A stretch of 64,000 nucleotides of DNA from NCBI GenBank assembly GCA_002786065.1, contig NHNY01000005.1, forward strand, positions 62,001 through 126,000, given 5' to 3'. The translations under genes and the position numbers were made by a program. The notes under the pieces were generated by a model, which was given only the letters and a program-made list of their open reading frames with translations, did not search any database and had not been told where the DNA came from. How positions within the stretch are numbered: the first letter of the stretch is position 1; each line of letters opens with the position of its first letter. Below are positions 21,028 to 32,169 of this stretch, piece by piece. The stretch is from Microcyclospora pomicola. Its lineage: Eukaryota > Ascomycota > Dothideomycetes > Capnodiales.

Positions 21028-24000
21028 ATAGTCGGCACGTCACGGATGAAAACCCAGGGGGACGACTTTTTGCAACGGCGGCGACGATGGCGGCGAATGC
21101 TCCTCCTTGCTGGCTGTCTTGTACAGTCGGCGTGGTTGTGCTGTGCTTGGCGCAATGTACTGTACATACAGGTATAGGTATGTATGCACGGGGTGGTATA
21201 GGTAGTAGTGAAGGGTACCTATTACTGGACTGTCACTGAACGCACTGGATCGTGTTGGGTACAGATGGTGTTGGACAGAGTTTTGCTTTCTGGCAACGGT
21301 CAACAACGGTGAACCTTAATCGCGGCTCAATATCAGGCTCGCGACGGCTGGCGTCTGCCGGGCCTTACGATGCCGCTTGGAACGTACTGTGCCTGTCCCG
21401 ATGCCTTATCTGACCCGTCTATATCTGAACAGGGATGGAAGAAGACGATGGTACTGACGGCGGGACCCTGTGCAGTCTCCGTGTTGTCGCGCGCTTTGTC
21501 TCGGATACATCTTCATCAGCTGCAACCGATGCAGACAGTCCGAGAGACAACAAAGGACAACGTGCAGCTGGACGGCAATTGGGTCGAGGCTAGTCCAGGA
21601 ACCGAGAGAAGGGGTCGGGTAGTGGGTAGCGGTTAACGGTGGGGGCGCGATGGTGGAGTGCAGTGCGAGACGGTGCAGTAGTGCAGCATGTGAAACCCGG
21701 CCATCATCGTCGTCATCAGCCGTGAGTGGCTGGAATGACCGCTCGACTGCTCTATCAAGCTTCTCCTGTCCTGTCTTGCGTGTCATCATCGTCACCTCGC
21801 TACACTATCATCCTCTCGCCAACTGCACCGTCCTGAACTGAACTGTACCTATCACTCCCACCATCTCGAGGCGCCTCTCACGTTGTGCCGCGTCTCACCA
21901 CGGATCGAGTACCGCTGCAATCCCGGCCTTGTCCGTTTCATATCTGCCTGTTCTCCAGTCACGTCAGCACATCGCAAGGATCCCGTTGTAGACACGTCGC
22001 CCGCTCATCGAGGCCACAACGTATCACTAGTCGCCATGACGATACATCCTTCACATTCGTCCCTCTCGTTCCATGCTTGTCTTCCCCGCCTCCAGTCGAC
22101 TGGGTGCGCCGCGGACAGGCATGCTGCCTTGGCTTGGTGCGCTGGCAGACTGCAGCTAGTGCGGCCTTGCTTTGCGTGCAGATGTCACCTAGTCCAGGCC
22201 ATGTTCACGACATACTTCCATTCTCAGCTTGGGGGCGTGACAAAGGGCATCCTTCCACAGAATGCAGGGCGTATCCGCTGGGCCCGAGGTGGGCGGTTCG
22301 TTCATGCATACAGGCCGTGCATTGTATAGGATCGTGATATAGCGTGGCATGTCTGGTTCATCCCGTTCCGCGGTACCATTACACGCGGGTCGGACGGTCG
22401 TGCGAGCATGCCGCGACTGGTATGCTATGATCCGACTTTGCTCGACTATGACCGCCACCCCTGGCGGTCGACACGATCTAGCAAGGGGAACGTGGTGGTC
22501 GAGTGCTGGGCATGCCGGGCTTGTATCGCCAGCAGCAACCTCGTATCGCAGCTTAACGTTGCATCGAGGCCGCACTGCAGCTTGGATGCTCCCTGGCTGC
22601 ACACGGTCAGCATTTGCGCTCACCCGCAGTTCCCACGTGAGCGCCCGATGAACAGGTGCATATGCAGCGGGCAGTAGGTACCGTTGTGCGGCGATCCTGG
22701 GACGCACATGTCGTCGTACACCGACACTGGGTGAGTTTGAGTGGTCGCGCGGCGAGCACTCGACGCCCGTCTTACATGCCAGACCGCTGTTCTGGTACGC
22801 CCACGAGCCGCAAGGGAACGTGCGACGCTCCCAAGCTGTTGGATCGTGGCGGTCAAGTGGCGTCGCTGCTTGCAGTGATGGATGATGCAGAGAGTACGAA
22901 ACTCCCACGTCCCAGGAGCTGAAGTCGGACGTTGTCAAGCGGTGAGTCTCGCCCTCTGCGCATGGTCGCACCGCATGCGCCGTGACCGCCAGACCTCGCC
23001 GGCGATCAACCCCGACGAATCGCCGAGACAGACCTTGTCACGTCTGGTTCGTCTGCATCTCGACGAAACAGGCACAATGATTGTGTTCATTGGTGGACGA
23101 AGCGGTGGGACTCGACTTGGGATCGCCAAGCGGGCATTCTGGAAGACGGATGCCAGCGATCTGCTTGACTGCGCATCACCGTGAGTGTGATCATTTTGCC
23201 GGTGAAGCCGAATCACACATCACGCCTGATCCTTGCTACCTTATCTGAGGCCATGGTACGGGCAGCTCCATCGGACTCTCCCACACATCCTTAGCATGCG
23301 CTGTCATTGTCGCCAACTACTAGAACGTCCTTGGCAAGCTGCGCGTGCATCGCCAGGCTATCACCGGGCTGCTGCACCAGCTTTGCTCCCTCAGCTTCAA
23401 TCGATGAACAGACCAGCCCGGGCAAGCTGCAGCCCTCATCGATCTGGGTGGTCCGACCATGCTCGTCTATCTGCATTAGATCCAACGGCTGTCAGATCTC
23501 TAATGGTTCTTGAGCGAAACCAACACAAGATGACGAATCGGGACCGGGATGCCGTGGCTTGGTGATTGTGCAAGCTTACGAAGCACCACCGTCGCGCCTT
23601 ATCATCTTGCTCGTCTCCTCAGCTGTTTGGGAGATGGGAGCTACGGGTGTATGGTCTTTCCCCGAGATTGGCCTCTTTGCCAGCTGGCTTGCTGTCCACC
23701 ACGGGACCGCCATCGACAGGCTCTTCGTCTGGACATGTACAGTACACAGCTTTTCGCTTACCTACATCTGCAGCTGTACGTCCTGCCCCGCTCGACATAC
23801 AGTACCTGCCAGACGACCGACGTCGCACAGGGATCAACGTGTCACAGACGTCGACGACCGACTAGGATTCACGGTCTGGCCAGGAGTCGACGAGATGCGA
23901 TTCCTGAAACGGAGTAGAGTGGTTCATGCATTGTCACGGATCTTCTGCGACCTTCATCAGCCGCATTCCCAACGGTTGAACTTACTCGGCTCTCTTGTCT

Positions 24001-25358
24001 ACGAAATGTGTTCGCGCAAGCTACAGCAAACATGACCCTTGCTCGTTGGAGTTGGCATTTTGATACTTTTTCAGTACTTTCTTGAACGCCAAGTCCACCT
24101 GCAGATGCGAAGGACAGGCGTGCTGCACGGCAGGTTCCTAGCAGCAGACGGTGTTGCTGTCAGCACCACGAGTCACACCTTGTCCGTCCACCGGTGGTTG
24201 ACAGATCTGCCTTGCTAGCGGGCGGTGGTCACTCTGCACACGACAGCTCCGAGGTTTCAGTATACATGCGCGGATCATGCAACACCTTTCGGCCGATGCA
24301 TCACACCACAGCAAGGCCACGCTGGGAGAGCAACTTGTGCTTGAGATTAGGTGCAATAACCCATTCACTTCTTCCCAACAACCACAAGCGGGCTAGCAAG
24401 GCGGTACAATGCTTAGCTACAATTCGTGAATGAATGCAGTCTCATACATATAAGGTACAGAAGTCCACCTCAGTCTCAGGAGTCTTCCCCGACGAATTCC
24501 ACTTGCAGCGCACTCCGGAGCTGAATCACCCGCTGCATCTCTTGACTTCTCCTTAGCCTCGTCGCTTGTCTGGATTGGGAGAGTGTTGGTGACCGATGCA
24601 GCTGCAGCTGTCTCAAAAGATTTCTTAGGTTTCCAGCACGAAGCCTAATCCACTCCCTGCAGTCTTTATCTCGATGGCGGGACACCGACATGTCTTCGTA
24701 GACGTGCATGCACATGTGGTATTGAAGTTGGCAGCTGCTTACGGATCGACGTCACGGACCTTGCGACCTCTCCAATTCAAGAGGTAGCAATACCGATAAT
24801 CCACGGATAAGAGCGAGGTTCACGGCCTCAAGTCCCCAAGCAGCGACGTGCATACATTCCTGCCAATCCACCCGCGCTATTATCGTGATAGATCGCCCGG
24901 ACACAAGTATGCACAACCGGAATCTTGCCCGAAGGGCAAAGAATCTGGCAAACAGAGCCGACGAGCATCTACCAAGCCAAGGGCAACGTCTTGATCTCCC
25001 TCCGTCCCCACACTATCTAACATGGCTGGGATGTAACCAATCTGCGGAGATGCGACGAGACGATTCCGGATCTGCGCTGCCGATCATTCAGCTATCTACC
25101 TTAGGTACTTATGATGCGGAGTAGTCCCTTGGGCCATGTATCTTACTTCAATGGGGATACCTTCCGTCTCTCAGCCTCAGAGCTCACGACGGGCTTAGCA
25201 TGCTTGCATGTATCTGCCCCAAGCCAGACCAGCTATCTTACTCTCCCAGAGACGCTCGCCTCGTCTGTGCTCCAAGGTTCGCTCAGCTGCAGTCTCGACT
25301 AGGTAAGCTAAGTTACCTAGGCAAGTCTCTCATCGCGTTTCATCCATCCTTTCTGCCG

Positions 25359-25396
25359 GCATCAGCATCAGCATCAGCATCGGTATCAGTATCAGT
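25359..25396. repeat. CATCAG/TATCAG hexamer repeat
   Basis: About six imperfect copies of a 6-base unit, GCATCA three times in a row then GGTATCA and GTATCA variants, in noncoding sequence downstream of STE2. On the minus strand it reads as Asp-Ala/Asp-Thr codons, which produces a spurious acidic ORF. Confidence 0.75.
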
Positions 25397-26016
25397 GACA
25401 TTCCACATCCTACTTTTACCACTCACAGCCCTTTCCCCTTCCTCCAATCTCGCGACTTCGATGATAGATTTCCGCATAGAGCATGTATCAACACCTGCGA
25501 CGTCCGTACTACGCAAGATCTCCATATCCATAGCTCTATGTCCTCTTTGAAATCTGTAATCGAAGAGGACCTTATCTTCGACGTCCACTTCCCTGAGGAA
25601 GTAAATGTATACATCCGCGCACCCACGTTCATCCAGAGCACTTCCTGCGCAAATAGAACATCCATTTCGCCATGTATCAGGTAAACACACGCTGAGATAC
25701 AAAGCATTCCTGTCGACTTCACAGTGGCGTTTGGGAGGGTAGGTTGCTATATGTTTCTAGAGCATGAATGGATATAAGTCCAGCAGGATGCGTCTACTTT
25801 CCCCAAAACGAGGTGTCAATTGAGTACGTGTATCTCGACTATGTATATATCATCATCTTCCATTACCGCCAGCCTCGATTATTCTGAGATCTGATCTCTC
25901 GACTGTGATAAATATGGACGTCTGCAAAAAGTGACGGGATATGGGAACCGTCAACGACAGATCGAAGCGACTAATGCCCCGTTCCATCATCTTCTCAAAT
26001 GCTATGTACGGCAACG

Positions 26017-27251
26017 TTAGGCCAGTTGATCTCTATACAAGCGATCGACTCGAAGGTGCTCGGGGCTAGCATCCACACGGTGATGGTGCTCTGCCTGGCT
26101 GTTTGGGAATTCAAGACTTGATGGCGAGGGCATGCTCTTCTCGATGTCTCTTCCGTCGCTGTATGAGCTGAACTCGGTCCCCGAGCGGTTGATGAGGCGC
26201 TTGGCGCTGCTAGGGGGGCTGGAATGATCAGACTGGTCGTAGGCACCAACCGGGACAGCACGTCGATTGGCGGCATTGAGGGATGTATTGTTGCTGGTAT
26301 TGGCGGATGCCCACATGCCTGACAGCGGAAGGAAGATTGCGACGGTCGTGTTGACGAAGGTGGTGAGCTGCGAGCCAGGAGCGATGAAGTACGCAACAAC
26401 GCCAATGATGACTGTGGTTCACTTGTCAGCTGTTTGCAAGCGAAATGGAAAGAAACGAACTTACGAGGTACAAACATCGTCTGGAGGCCCATCACGAAGA
26501 TGATCTGCATTGGTCCGAACTGGCTGATCTTGAGCTGCCGACGAACGAGCATAGCCATGATCAGTTTAGTGTTGAAGATGGCCGAGAAGATGGCGATGCA
26601 TGTGACCGTGATGATGTTGTGGGCAGAGGCGAACTTCTGAATCAAGTTCCACTGCTCCATCGTTGTAGTCCTAAGACCAACAATGCTCCACATCGCGTTC
26701 ATGACCGCAAGTGCGAGTCGAACCGAGCAGACCGCTGTCGTCATTACACCGCAGAATACCATCACGATGTTACGTCTGGTGTCGCTGAGGGTACAGCAGA
26801 TGATGTGGACTTGCAGCGTGAGCGAGGCGAAGATGGAGCAGTCGACAAGCACACCGAGGCTTTCTGTGGCCACCGACAGTCGAATATAGTGTTCAATCGT
26901 CTCAGTATGCGGGTACCAGGCAAGCTCCCAGTTGTAGAAGTCAAAGAACGGGCCTGCAAGGAGGCACGCTGCCATGATGGTGCGGATCAAGATGAGTGAC
27001 AGGGCCGACGTATTGAGCATGAAGACCAGACTACGACGCTTGTCCGGCTTGGTCATCATAAGCATGATGACGACTAGTAACGCAGTCACGCCAATCTGGG
27101 CGCCGTAGATGATCCCCTGGTTAAGCTGGCTGGTCTGGAGAAGATGGAAGTCTGCCAAGTTGGCGGTGACTGGACTCTTGCCATTGGGAAGCAAGATGAC
27201 AAAGTCCTGCTTGGAGCCATCGAACGTGGAGTTGGGCTGTGATGAAGCCAT
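26017..27251 (-). CDS. STE2: Alpha-factor-type pheromone receptor Ste2 (class D GPCR, 2 exons)
   Basis: Seven-transmembrane receptor for the alpha-type mating pheromone, coupled to a heterotrimeric G protein at the plasma membrane. Exon 1 is 27251-26465 and exon 2 is 26411-26017; the 53-base intron (GTAAGT...CCACAG) falls inside TM6, and splicing restores QTMFVPLIIGVVAYFIAPGS. The product is 393 residues. Evidence: NQGIIYGAQIGVTALLVVIM for TM1, KPDKRRSLVFMLNTSALSLI for loop 1/TM2, QFGPMQIIFVMGLQTM for TM6 and the conserved TM7 ending TVAIFLPLSGMWASA. The N-terminus has a glycosylation sequon at N7, and the C-terminal tail from about 300 is Ser/Pro-rich as expected for phosphorylation and endocytosis. 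A read-through model without the intron loses TM7 and should be rejected. Confidence 0.93.
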
Positions 27252-29237
27252 GTCAGTCTCGATCGATCTGGGTGTGTGAAACGAATTGATCTGTGGCGGA
27301 TTCCAAAGAAGCGGAGTGTTCGTGGCAGTGTGCTGAAGCAGCTCATCCGAAGACTCAATGTTGTTCGCGGTAGTCGTGGGTGGGGACCAGCAATGTCAAG
27401 GAAGTGCGATTTCTGTCAAGTAGCGGCTATGGCTAAAGTTGGATGCTGTGTTGAGGTAGGTGCGGTGGACTTGAGCGAGCCAAGAGCACACAAGATGGTG
27501 CCTCATGTAGGTATATGCACCAGTCGGAAAAAACATACCCGCGGAGCGCAGTATCGGGAACGAACAATATGAAGCTGAGACAATAGGCTCAGACTTGTCA
27601 AAAAGATAATGTTCGCCTGTCTAGTGGTAAGTCGAAGACTGCGCATCTGAGGTGGCTGGTTGGTAGGCAAAGACAACCAGAGACACCGAACAATGCTAAG
27701 CAATCCATAATACCAGGAAAGTGAGAGATTTGCGAGGTAGACTTATTCATAGTTGGGTTGATGCAAATGGCGAGGTGACCGATACAGCATGCCATCAAAC
27801 TTACCAGTCTGGCTGCGGACTGTTCTTGAGCGATTCTGGTACCCACCTTATGCAATTACTCCTTATAGTGTGCAGCTCCTAGATTCTGTGACTACTGGTA
27901 ATTGTGTCATCGTATGTGTGCAATGTAGCGTTCAACAGCTTCCCACAATGTTTCACATCGGCCGCCCTTAGTATTGTTCTCCAAAGATCACCCTGGCCTG
28001 ACAACAATACTAAGCTCGACTCTGAAACAAAATTTGAACCTGGCTGCGCGGAGTCGCTCACTCTAAGATGCGTAATACATCTTGGGAATCCCGGTCGTCC
28101 AGAGAGCGGGTAGAAGCTGTTGGTTTCGTCCTGCAAGGTTCAGACAGATTAGCGCCTTGTGGAAGCCGAGCAGGAGGCAACATACCTTCCGCCGGATGAT
28201 CTGTTGCACGACCGTCGCATGGCGATAACATACGATGCAGCGGATATTCTGGAACGAAGCTTTGTGGGCATAGTAGCTTGGAAGGCGTTCCGACGCAGAT
28301 TCAGCATGTGATTTTGCCAAACTTCCAGTGGGCAGCGTCACCAAGTTGCTCCCTGCTACCAGTGGACGCGGAAGGTGCTTGATATGCTGTGATGCCGTGG
28401 TGACACGCAGGGACTTGTATGAATGTTATAGACGATTCGTTCATATCTGATCAAGTCCGAACTGCTGTAGTTGTCCTGTGAGCGTGACCGGGCCTGCACC
28501 CTCTATCGTGTCGATAATTGTATGGCGCTTTGCTGCAGAAAAGTCCGACTTGCTTCAGATGGATTCGAGAGGCAATGATACTCATATGTCGACGACAGGC
28601 TTGGGTGGTCCCCACTGTGTTGTTACCTTGCTGGAACACATACGATACTCGTCGATTGTCCTAGGGCGGGGGCTTTCATCCGTAAGAGCGCATGTGAGCA
28701 CATGAGTGGTTCACATGGGTAGGCTTTGTGCCTATTCATCACAGCCGCTGAGTAGAAAAGACAGTACAAATGCCATATTTTCATGCGAAGCAGTAAGCAA
28801 CATGGACGAAAGCTTTGGCCGGAGGAACAGGGCAAGTGACTCGCTTGAAACCTGGAGAGCCACATCCGTGCTGCGTCTTGACAAGGTCAGCAAGTCAGAG
28901 GCAATGGAGTCGTTGCAACACACCACGAGCAGCTGATAGCGGCCGGCTCCTTGCTCTGTTCACGCTCCCACCTCCACTCTCTTTCACCTCACCTGCACGC
29001 ACATCGTCGCCCCTCGATAATTCGCCTCACCACAAGGGTTCTCGATGAGTGGTGGCAGATACCTTGGCCACAGATCTAACCCTACTTCATATCGTCTTCC
29101 GAGGCACTGCAGCCACTCGCTACTACTATAACAGCAGAAGTCGAACGCCAACTCTTTCTTCACCTTCACGGCCTACGTCCCCATCTTGCTTGCGTCATCG
29201 AGCCCATCACTTACATAAAACGCACCTCGTAGCCTGC
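27252..29237. other. Divergent intergenic region, STE2/BRCT protein
   Basis: About 2 kb between two divergent starts. Several short frames on both strands (27503-28344, 28451-28936) have no recognisable content. A GC-poor patch around 27.6-28.1 kb looks like spacer. The last 200 bases before 29238 are C/T-rich and likely the leader of the BRCT gene, where the reading frame is open back to 29049. Confidence 0.45.
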
Positions 29238-30623
29238 ATGGCCCGTACACGTCGTGTCATACTGGATAGCCAGGATGTCCCGCCTGCGGGAGGAAGCAGT
29301 GGTCACACACCTGCACAAGATCATGAAACTGCCGTGGACGAGGAGGTCGATGACGAGGAGACAGAAGAAGAGCGTAGTGAAAGCATGAACACCGACGTCG
29401 ATGGTGTCGTGGGAGACTTCATCAACGCTTTTGCTCGAGATCATAACCTGGACAAAACCCAGATCATGGATGATCCAGGAAGTAGAGTGAACGATGAACC
29501 CTCACCTCACCTGAACACCACTGGTGTGGGAAGCGTGCCCAGGTCCGAGCAAAACAATTCGCAAAGCCTGACACGTTCGCCTGAAATGACCACTTCAGAT
29601 GAAGACCATATGAGTGGTAACGCCAGGCGCAGGTCTTCAGATGGAGATAAGCGCACACTAGAAGCTGGGGAGGTTCTCCTTCCAATACGAACCCAACTTG
29701 TGGCGGTAGAGATTGCTTCTGAAATCAGCAAATTTCCTACAGAAGGACCCCTTTTGAGCTTCTCAGGAAACGCACTTGATCTGATGGCCACTTCGCCTCC
29801 TTTGAATGACGCGGGGGTGGCAACTGAAACAGCTGAACGAAGTTTGGTACCTGCCAAAAGACATGCGGAGGACAGCACTGCGACTTTACGACGCACCAGA
29901 AGCCCGACGATACGCAGTAAGGTGTCATCTCTCGATGATGGGAGTTCCGAAGCAAGACCAGACCAAGCCCCTGCTAAGACGAGCAAGAAACGGGTCATTT
30001 TCGAAAAGTCGTCTTCACAGTTGAAGGTGCTCTTGACGCTTGGAACAGCTGCGTGGAAGCGGAAAGTGACGGCTTCACTGGAGAAAGTCGACGTCAAGGT
30101 GATCGCGAACGTGCCGTACAGACGAACGGATTTTCTGTGTGTAGCAGGTGGTCCCGAACTCAAGACCACAGCGAAGCTTCTAGGAACGCTCGTTCGCAAT
30201 AAGCCTGTCGTGTCGCGTCAATGGATCGATGATTGCGAGAAGCGTAAGATACGACTTGACCCGTCTGGGTACATCCACAATGATCTCGTAGACACAATAG
30301 GCGTGGACCGTAGCGGACTATTTGCGGGCGCGACCTTCTGCTTCACCGAGGCTCTGGTGGCGGGATACAGGCCGGCAGGCTGGAAAGACATTCAGTTCTT
30401 GATGAAGAACGCAGGAGCACGGAAGGTTCACACCATCAAGACTGCAAAGCTGTCTAAGGTGGATGAAGACTGGATCTGCCTGGGAGATGCTGTAAATGAC
30501 CCTGTGGCCACAGCACTCTTGGAGGCTGGGTACGATGTTTACCACAAAGACTTGCTAACACAGAGTATCTTGGCTGGCGAGGTTGACCTGAACAGTGATG
30601 AATTCAAGCTTGGTACCATGTGA
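29238..30623 (+). CDS. Tandem-BRCT domain protein
   Basis: A 461-residue protein with two C-terminal BRCT repeats, a fold that usually binds phosphorylated partners in DNA-damage or checkpoint signalling in the nucleus. BRCT 1 begins near residue 261 (SQLKVLLTLGTAAW) and runs through NKPVVSRQWIDDCEKRKIRL, with the conserved W-x3-C feature; BRCT 2 begins near residue 360 (GLFAGATFCFTEALVAGYRP) and includes LLEAGYDVYHKDLLTQSILA. The N-terminal half is acidic and disordered (EEVDDEETEEERSESMNTD). The two-BRCT C-terminus is like the phosphopeptide-binding modules of MDC1 and fission-yeast Brc1, but I cannot name an ortholog. The frame is open back to an ATG at 29049; I prefer MARTRRVILDSQDVPP at 29238 because the extension looks like translated leader. 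No intron is needed. Confidence 0.8.
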   Translation: MARTRRVILDSQDVPPAGGSSGHTPAQDHETAVDEEVDDEETEEERSESMNTDVDGVVGDFINAFARDHNLDKTQIMDDPGSRVNDEPSPHLNTTGVGSVPRSEQNNSQSLTRSPEMTTSDEDHMSGNARRRSSDGDKRTLEAGEVLLPIRTQLVAVEIASEISKFPTEGPLLSFSGNALDLMATSPPLNDAGVATETAERSLVPAKRHAEDSTATLRRTRSPTIRSKVSSLDDGSSEARPDQAPAKTSKKRVIFEKSSSQLKVLLTLGTAAWKRKVTASLEKVDVKVIANVPYRRTDFLCVAGGPELKTTAKLLGTLVRNKPVVSRQWIDDCEKRKIRLDPSGYIHNDLVDTIGVDRSGLFAGATFCFTEALVAGYRPAGWKDIQFLMKNAGARKVHTIKTAKLSKVDEDWICLGDAVNDPVATALLEAGYDVYHKDLLTQSILAGEVDLNSDEFKLGTM

Positions 30624-31055
30624 AAGTTTGACTTGCCGTGAAGCAGTCCTGACATGGGTGCATATGGCTATGCGGTGACGCTTCGATGGTCGTTGAGGAT
30701 GAGTCTCGTTGCTCCAGTACTGATCGCTTGCTCTGCGATGTGGCGGCAGATGTCGCTGATAATGGGATCAATATTCCGCCAGATGTTTGGGCGAAGTTGC
30801 TGCATGTCGGGATATCCAGGTGGACAGGCGTGTCGATTCGCATATAGTAATGCATTTGCTGGTGGCGAAAATAATGAGTTGCGTCATGGTTGACAGTTCC
30901 TCAACCAGTATAATTCCATGTGTCGGATCGTTCGTTGAGATCGTGCGAACGAATGTTACTCAGATGAGATAGGTTTCCAGCGAGGAGTGTGGCGACTTTG
31001 GTATCCCAGCTAAGTTTAGACGGCGAATCGCAATTCCTTTCACCGGATGGCTCGC
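30624..31055. other. Convergent intergenic region, BRCT/dynactin p25
   Basis: About 430 bases between convergent stops. I see no gene, RNA or repeat. Confidence 0.55.
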
Positions 31056-31878
31056 TCATTTGATACTCCTGACCAACGGCCTCAAGTCCCCACCCTCGAC
31101 CCATTCTTCTCCCTCGCCCCCGACACCCTGTCCCCATCCCTCACCCACCTCGCCCACGATCTTACCCGGTCGTCCAGCTACCACACTTCCTGGCGGAACC
31201 ATCATATACGGCGGCACTACCGTCCCCGGAAGAATCTTGCAGTGGTCTCGGATCGTGCAGAAGTTTTGAAGTACGCAACCTGCTCCAATCCACACATTGG
31301 ATGAGATCGAGGCTGCGGAAACATGACTGCCCGGGCCGATGAATACATTATCGCCAATCTTCAATGGGTAGCAAGTCATGACACCGCGGCTGAGACGCAT
31401 TGGGGGTCGCAATGTGCAGTTTGTGGATACTATCGTTGCGCTGCCGAGGGGGTCATTGTTAGTTTTGCCGCAATTGCGTCCGTTACTGTAGCGACATAGG
31501 CCTGAGACCATACACGGCGATCGCAGAAACGTGCGGAGATTGGTCCGGCTGAGCATTAGTTAGACGTACCGTCCAATGTTGATTGCTGGCATAGGCACTT
31601 CTTTGCCACTCCCTGTGCCTCCCTCTGTTGCAGGCAGTCGTTCAGGTTTGCGCACCAGGTCGCCACGAAGATGGACCCCAGCCATCAGCACCGATTTTCC
31701 ACCAAGCATGATGTTCTGCTTGCCTTCGAGGATTGATCGACGAGAAATTTTATTGCCAGTATCCTGGCAGAGTAAGTTACCGCAGGTTGATACAGGGGTT
31801 TGGCTGAAACTCCTGGCTTACTGTCTCGATGTATTCGCTCTTCGCAGAGCGCCGACTCACGGCACTTGGACGAGACAT
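31056..31878 (-). CDS. DCTN5: Dynactin subunit p25 / DCTN5 (3 exons)
   Basis: Left-handed beta-helix subunit of the dynactin pointed-end complex, which links dynein to cargo such as early endosomes in hyphae. Exons 31878-31822, 31763-31570 and 31440-31056; introns are 58 and 129 bases and the product is 211 residues. The N-terminus contains AKSEYIETDTGNKISRRSIL, matching the KSEYIETASGNK block of animal DCTN5. Downstream are hexapeptide-repeat residues (IGDNVFIGPGSHVSAASISS, NVWIGAGCVLQNFCTIRDHC) and VPPGSVVAGRPGKIVGEVGE. The acidic Gly-rich tail after that is variable. The exon 2/3 junction gives INIGRATIVSTNCTLRPPMR; the alternative of reading through the intron adds unsupported residues. 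It diverges from the PI-PLC gene. Confidence 0.9.
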
Positions 31879-32169
31879 AATTGCAGCGAACAGAAGGCAA
31901 TCTGATGATCGATGCTCCACGCCTGAGTTGGCGAGTAGGCAAGCGGTGGAGTCTTGCGAAGTGAGCGCATGGGTAAATCTCGGGACAACTGCCGCTACCC
32001 CCACTCGGTACCACATAGAATCCACCATGGTCTCGTGGGCACGTGTACATCTGTCTAGAGAGCAGCTAAGTAGTGAAATATTCTGGTTTGGATCTGCTCT
32101 CCAGTCGTCTGGAAATGGCGTCGGTCGCTCGCACCCGTAGGACCGCAGCTCGAATCATACTGTGCCTCC

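Larger units (their letters stand above)
20162..25994. other. 5.8 kb stretch without a convincing gene
   Basis: Between PLC1 and STE2 no frame on either strand shows a domain, conserved motif or splice-linked extension that I can recognise. The first 800 bases are a C/A-rich region upstream of PLC1, likely its promoter and leader. Around 21.9-23.0 kb three frames are open at once on opposite strands, which points to low stop-codon density rather than coding. Short tandem repeats occur at 21008-21027 (GTCAG units) and 25359-25396 (CATCAG-like units). It could hold a fast-evolving secreted protein or noncoding RNA; the sequence alone does not show one. Confidence 0.5.

Noticed and set aside
22189-22971. 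260-codon minus-strand frame in the gene-poor block
   Set aside because: Three other frames are open across the same stretch on both strands, the composition looks random and no motif or splice site supports it.
25340-25702. 120-codon minus-strand frame ending in an Asp/Ala repeat
   Set aside because: The repeat is the CATCAG microsatellite read on the other strand.
31047-31304. Plus-strand frame over the dynactin p25 3' end
   Set aside because: It is a shadow of the DCTN5 coding sequence.
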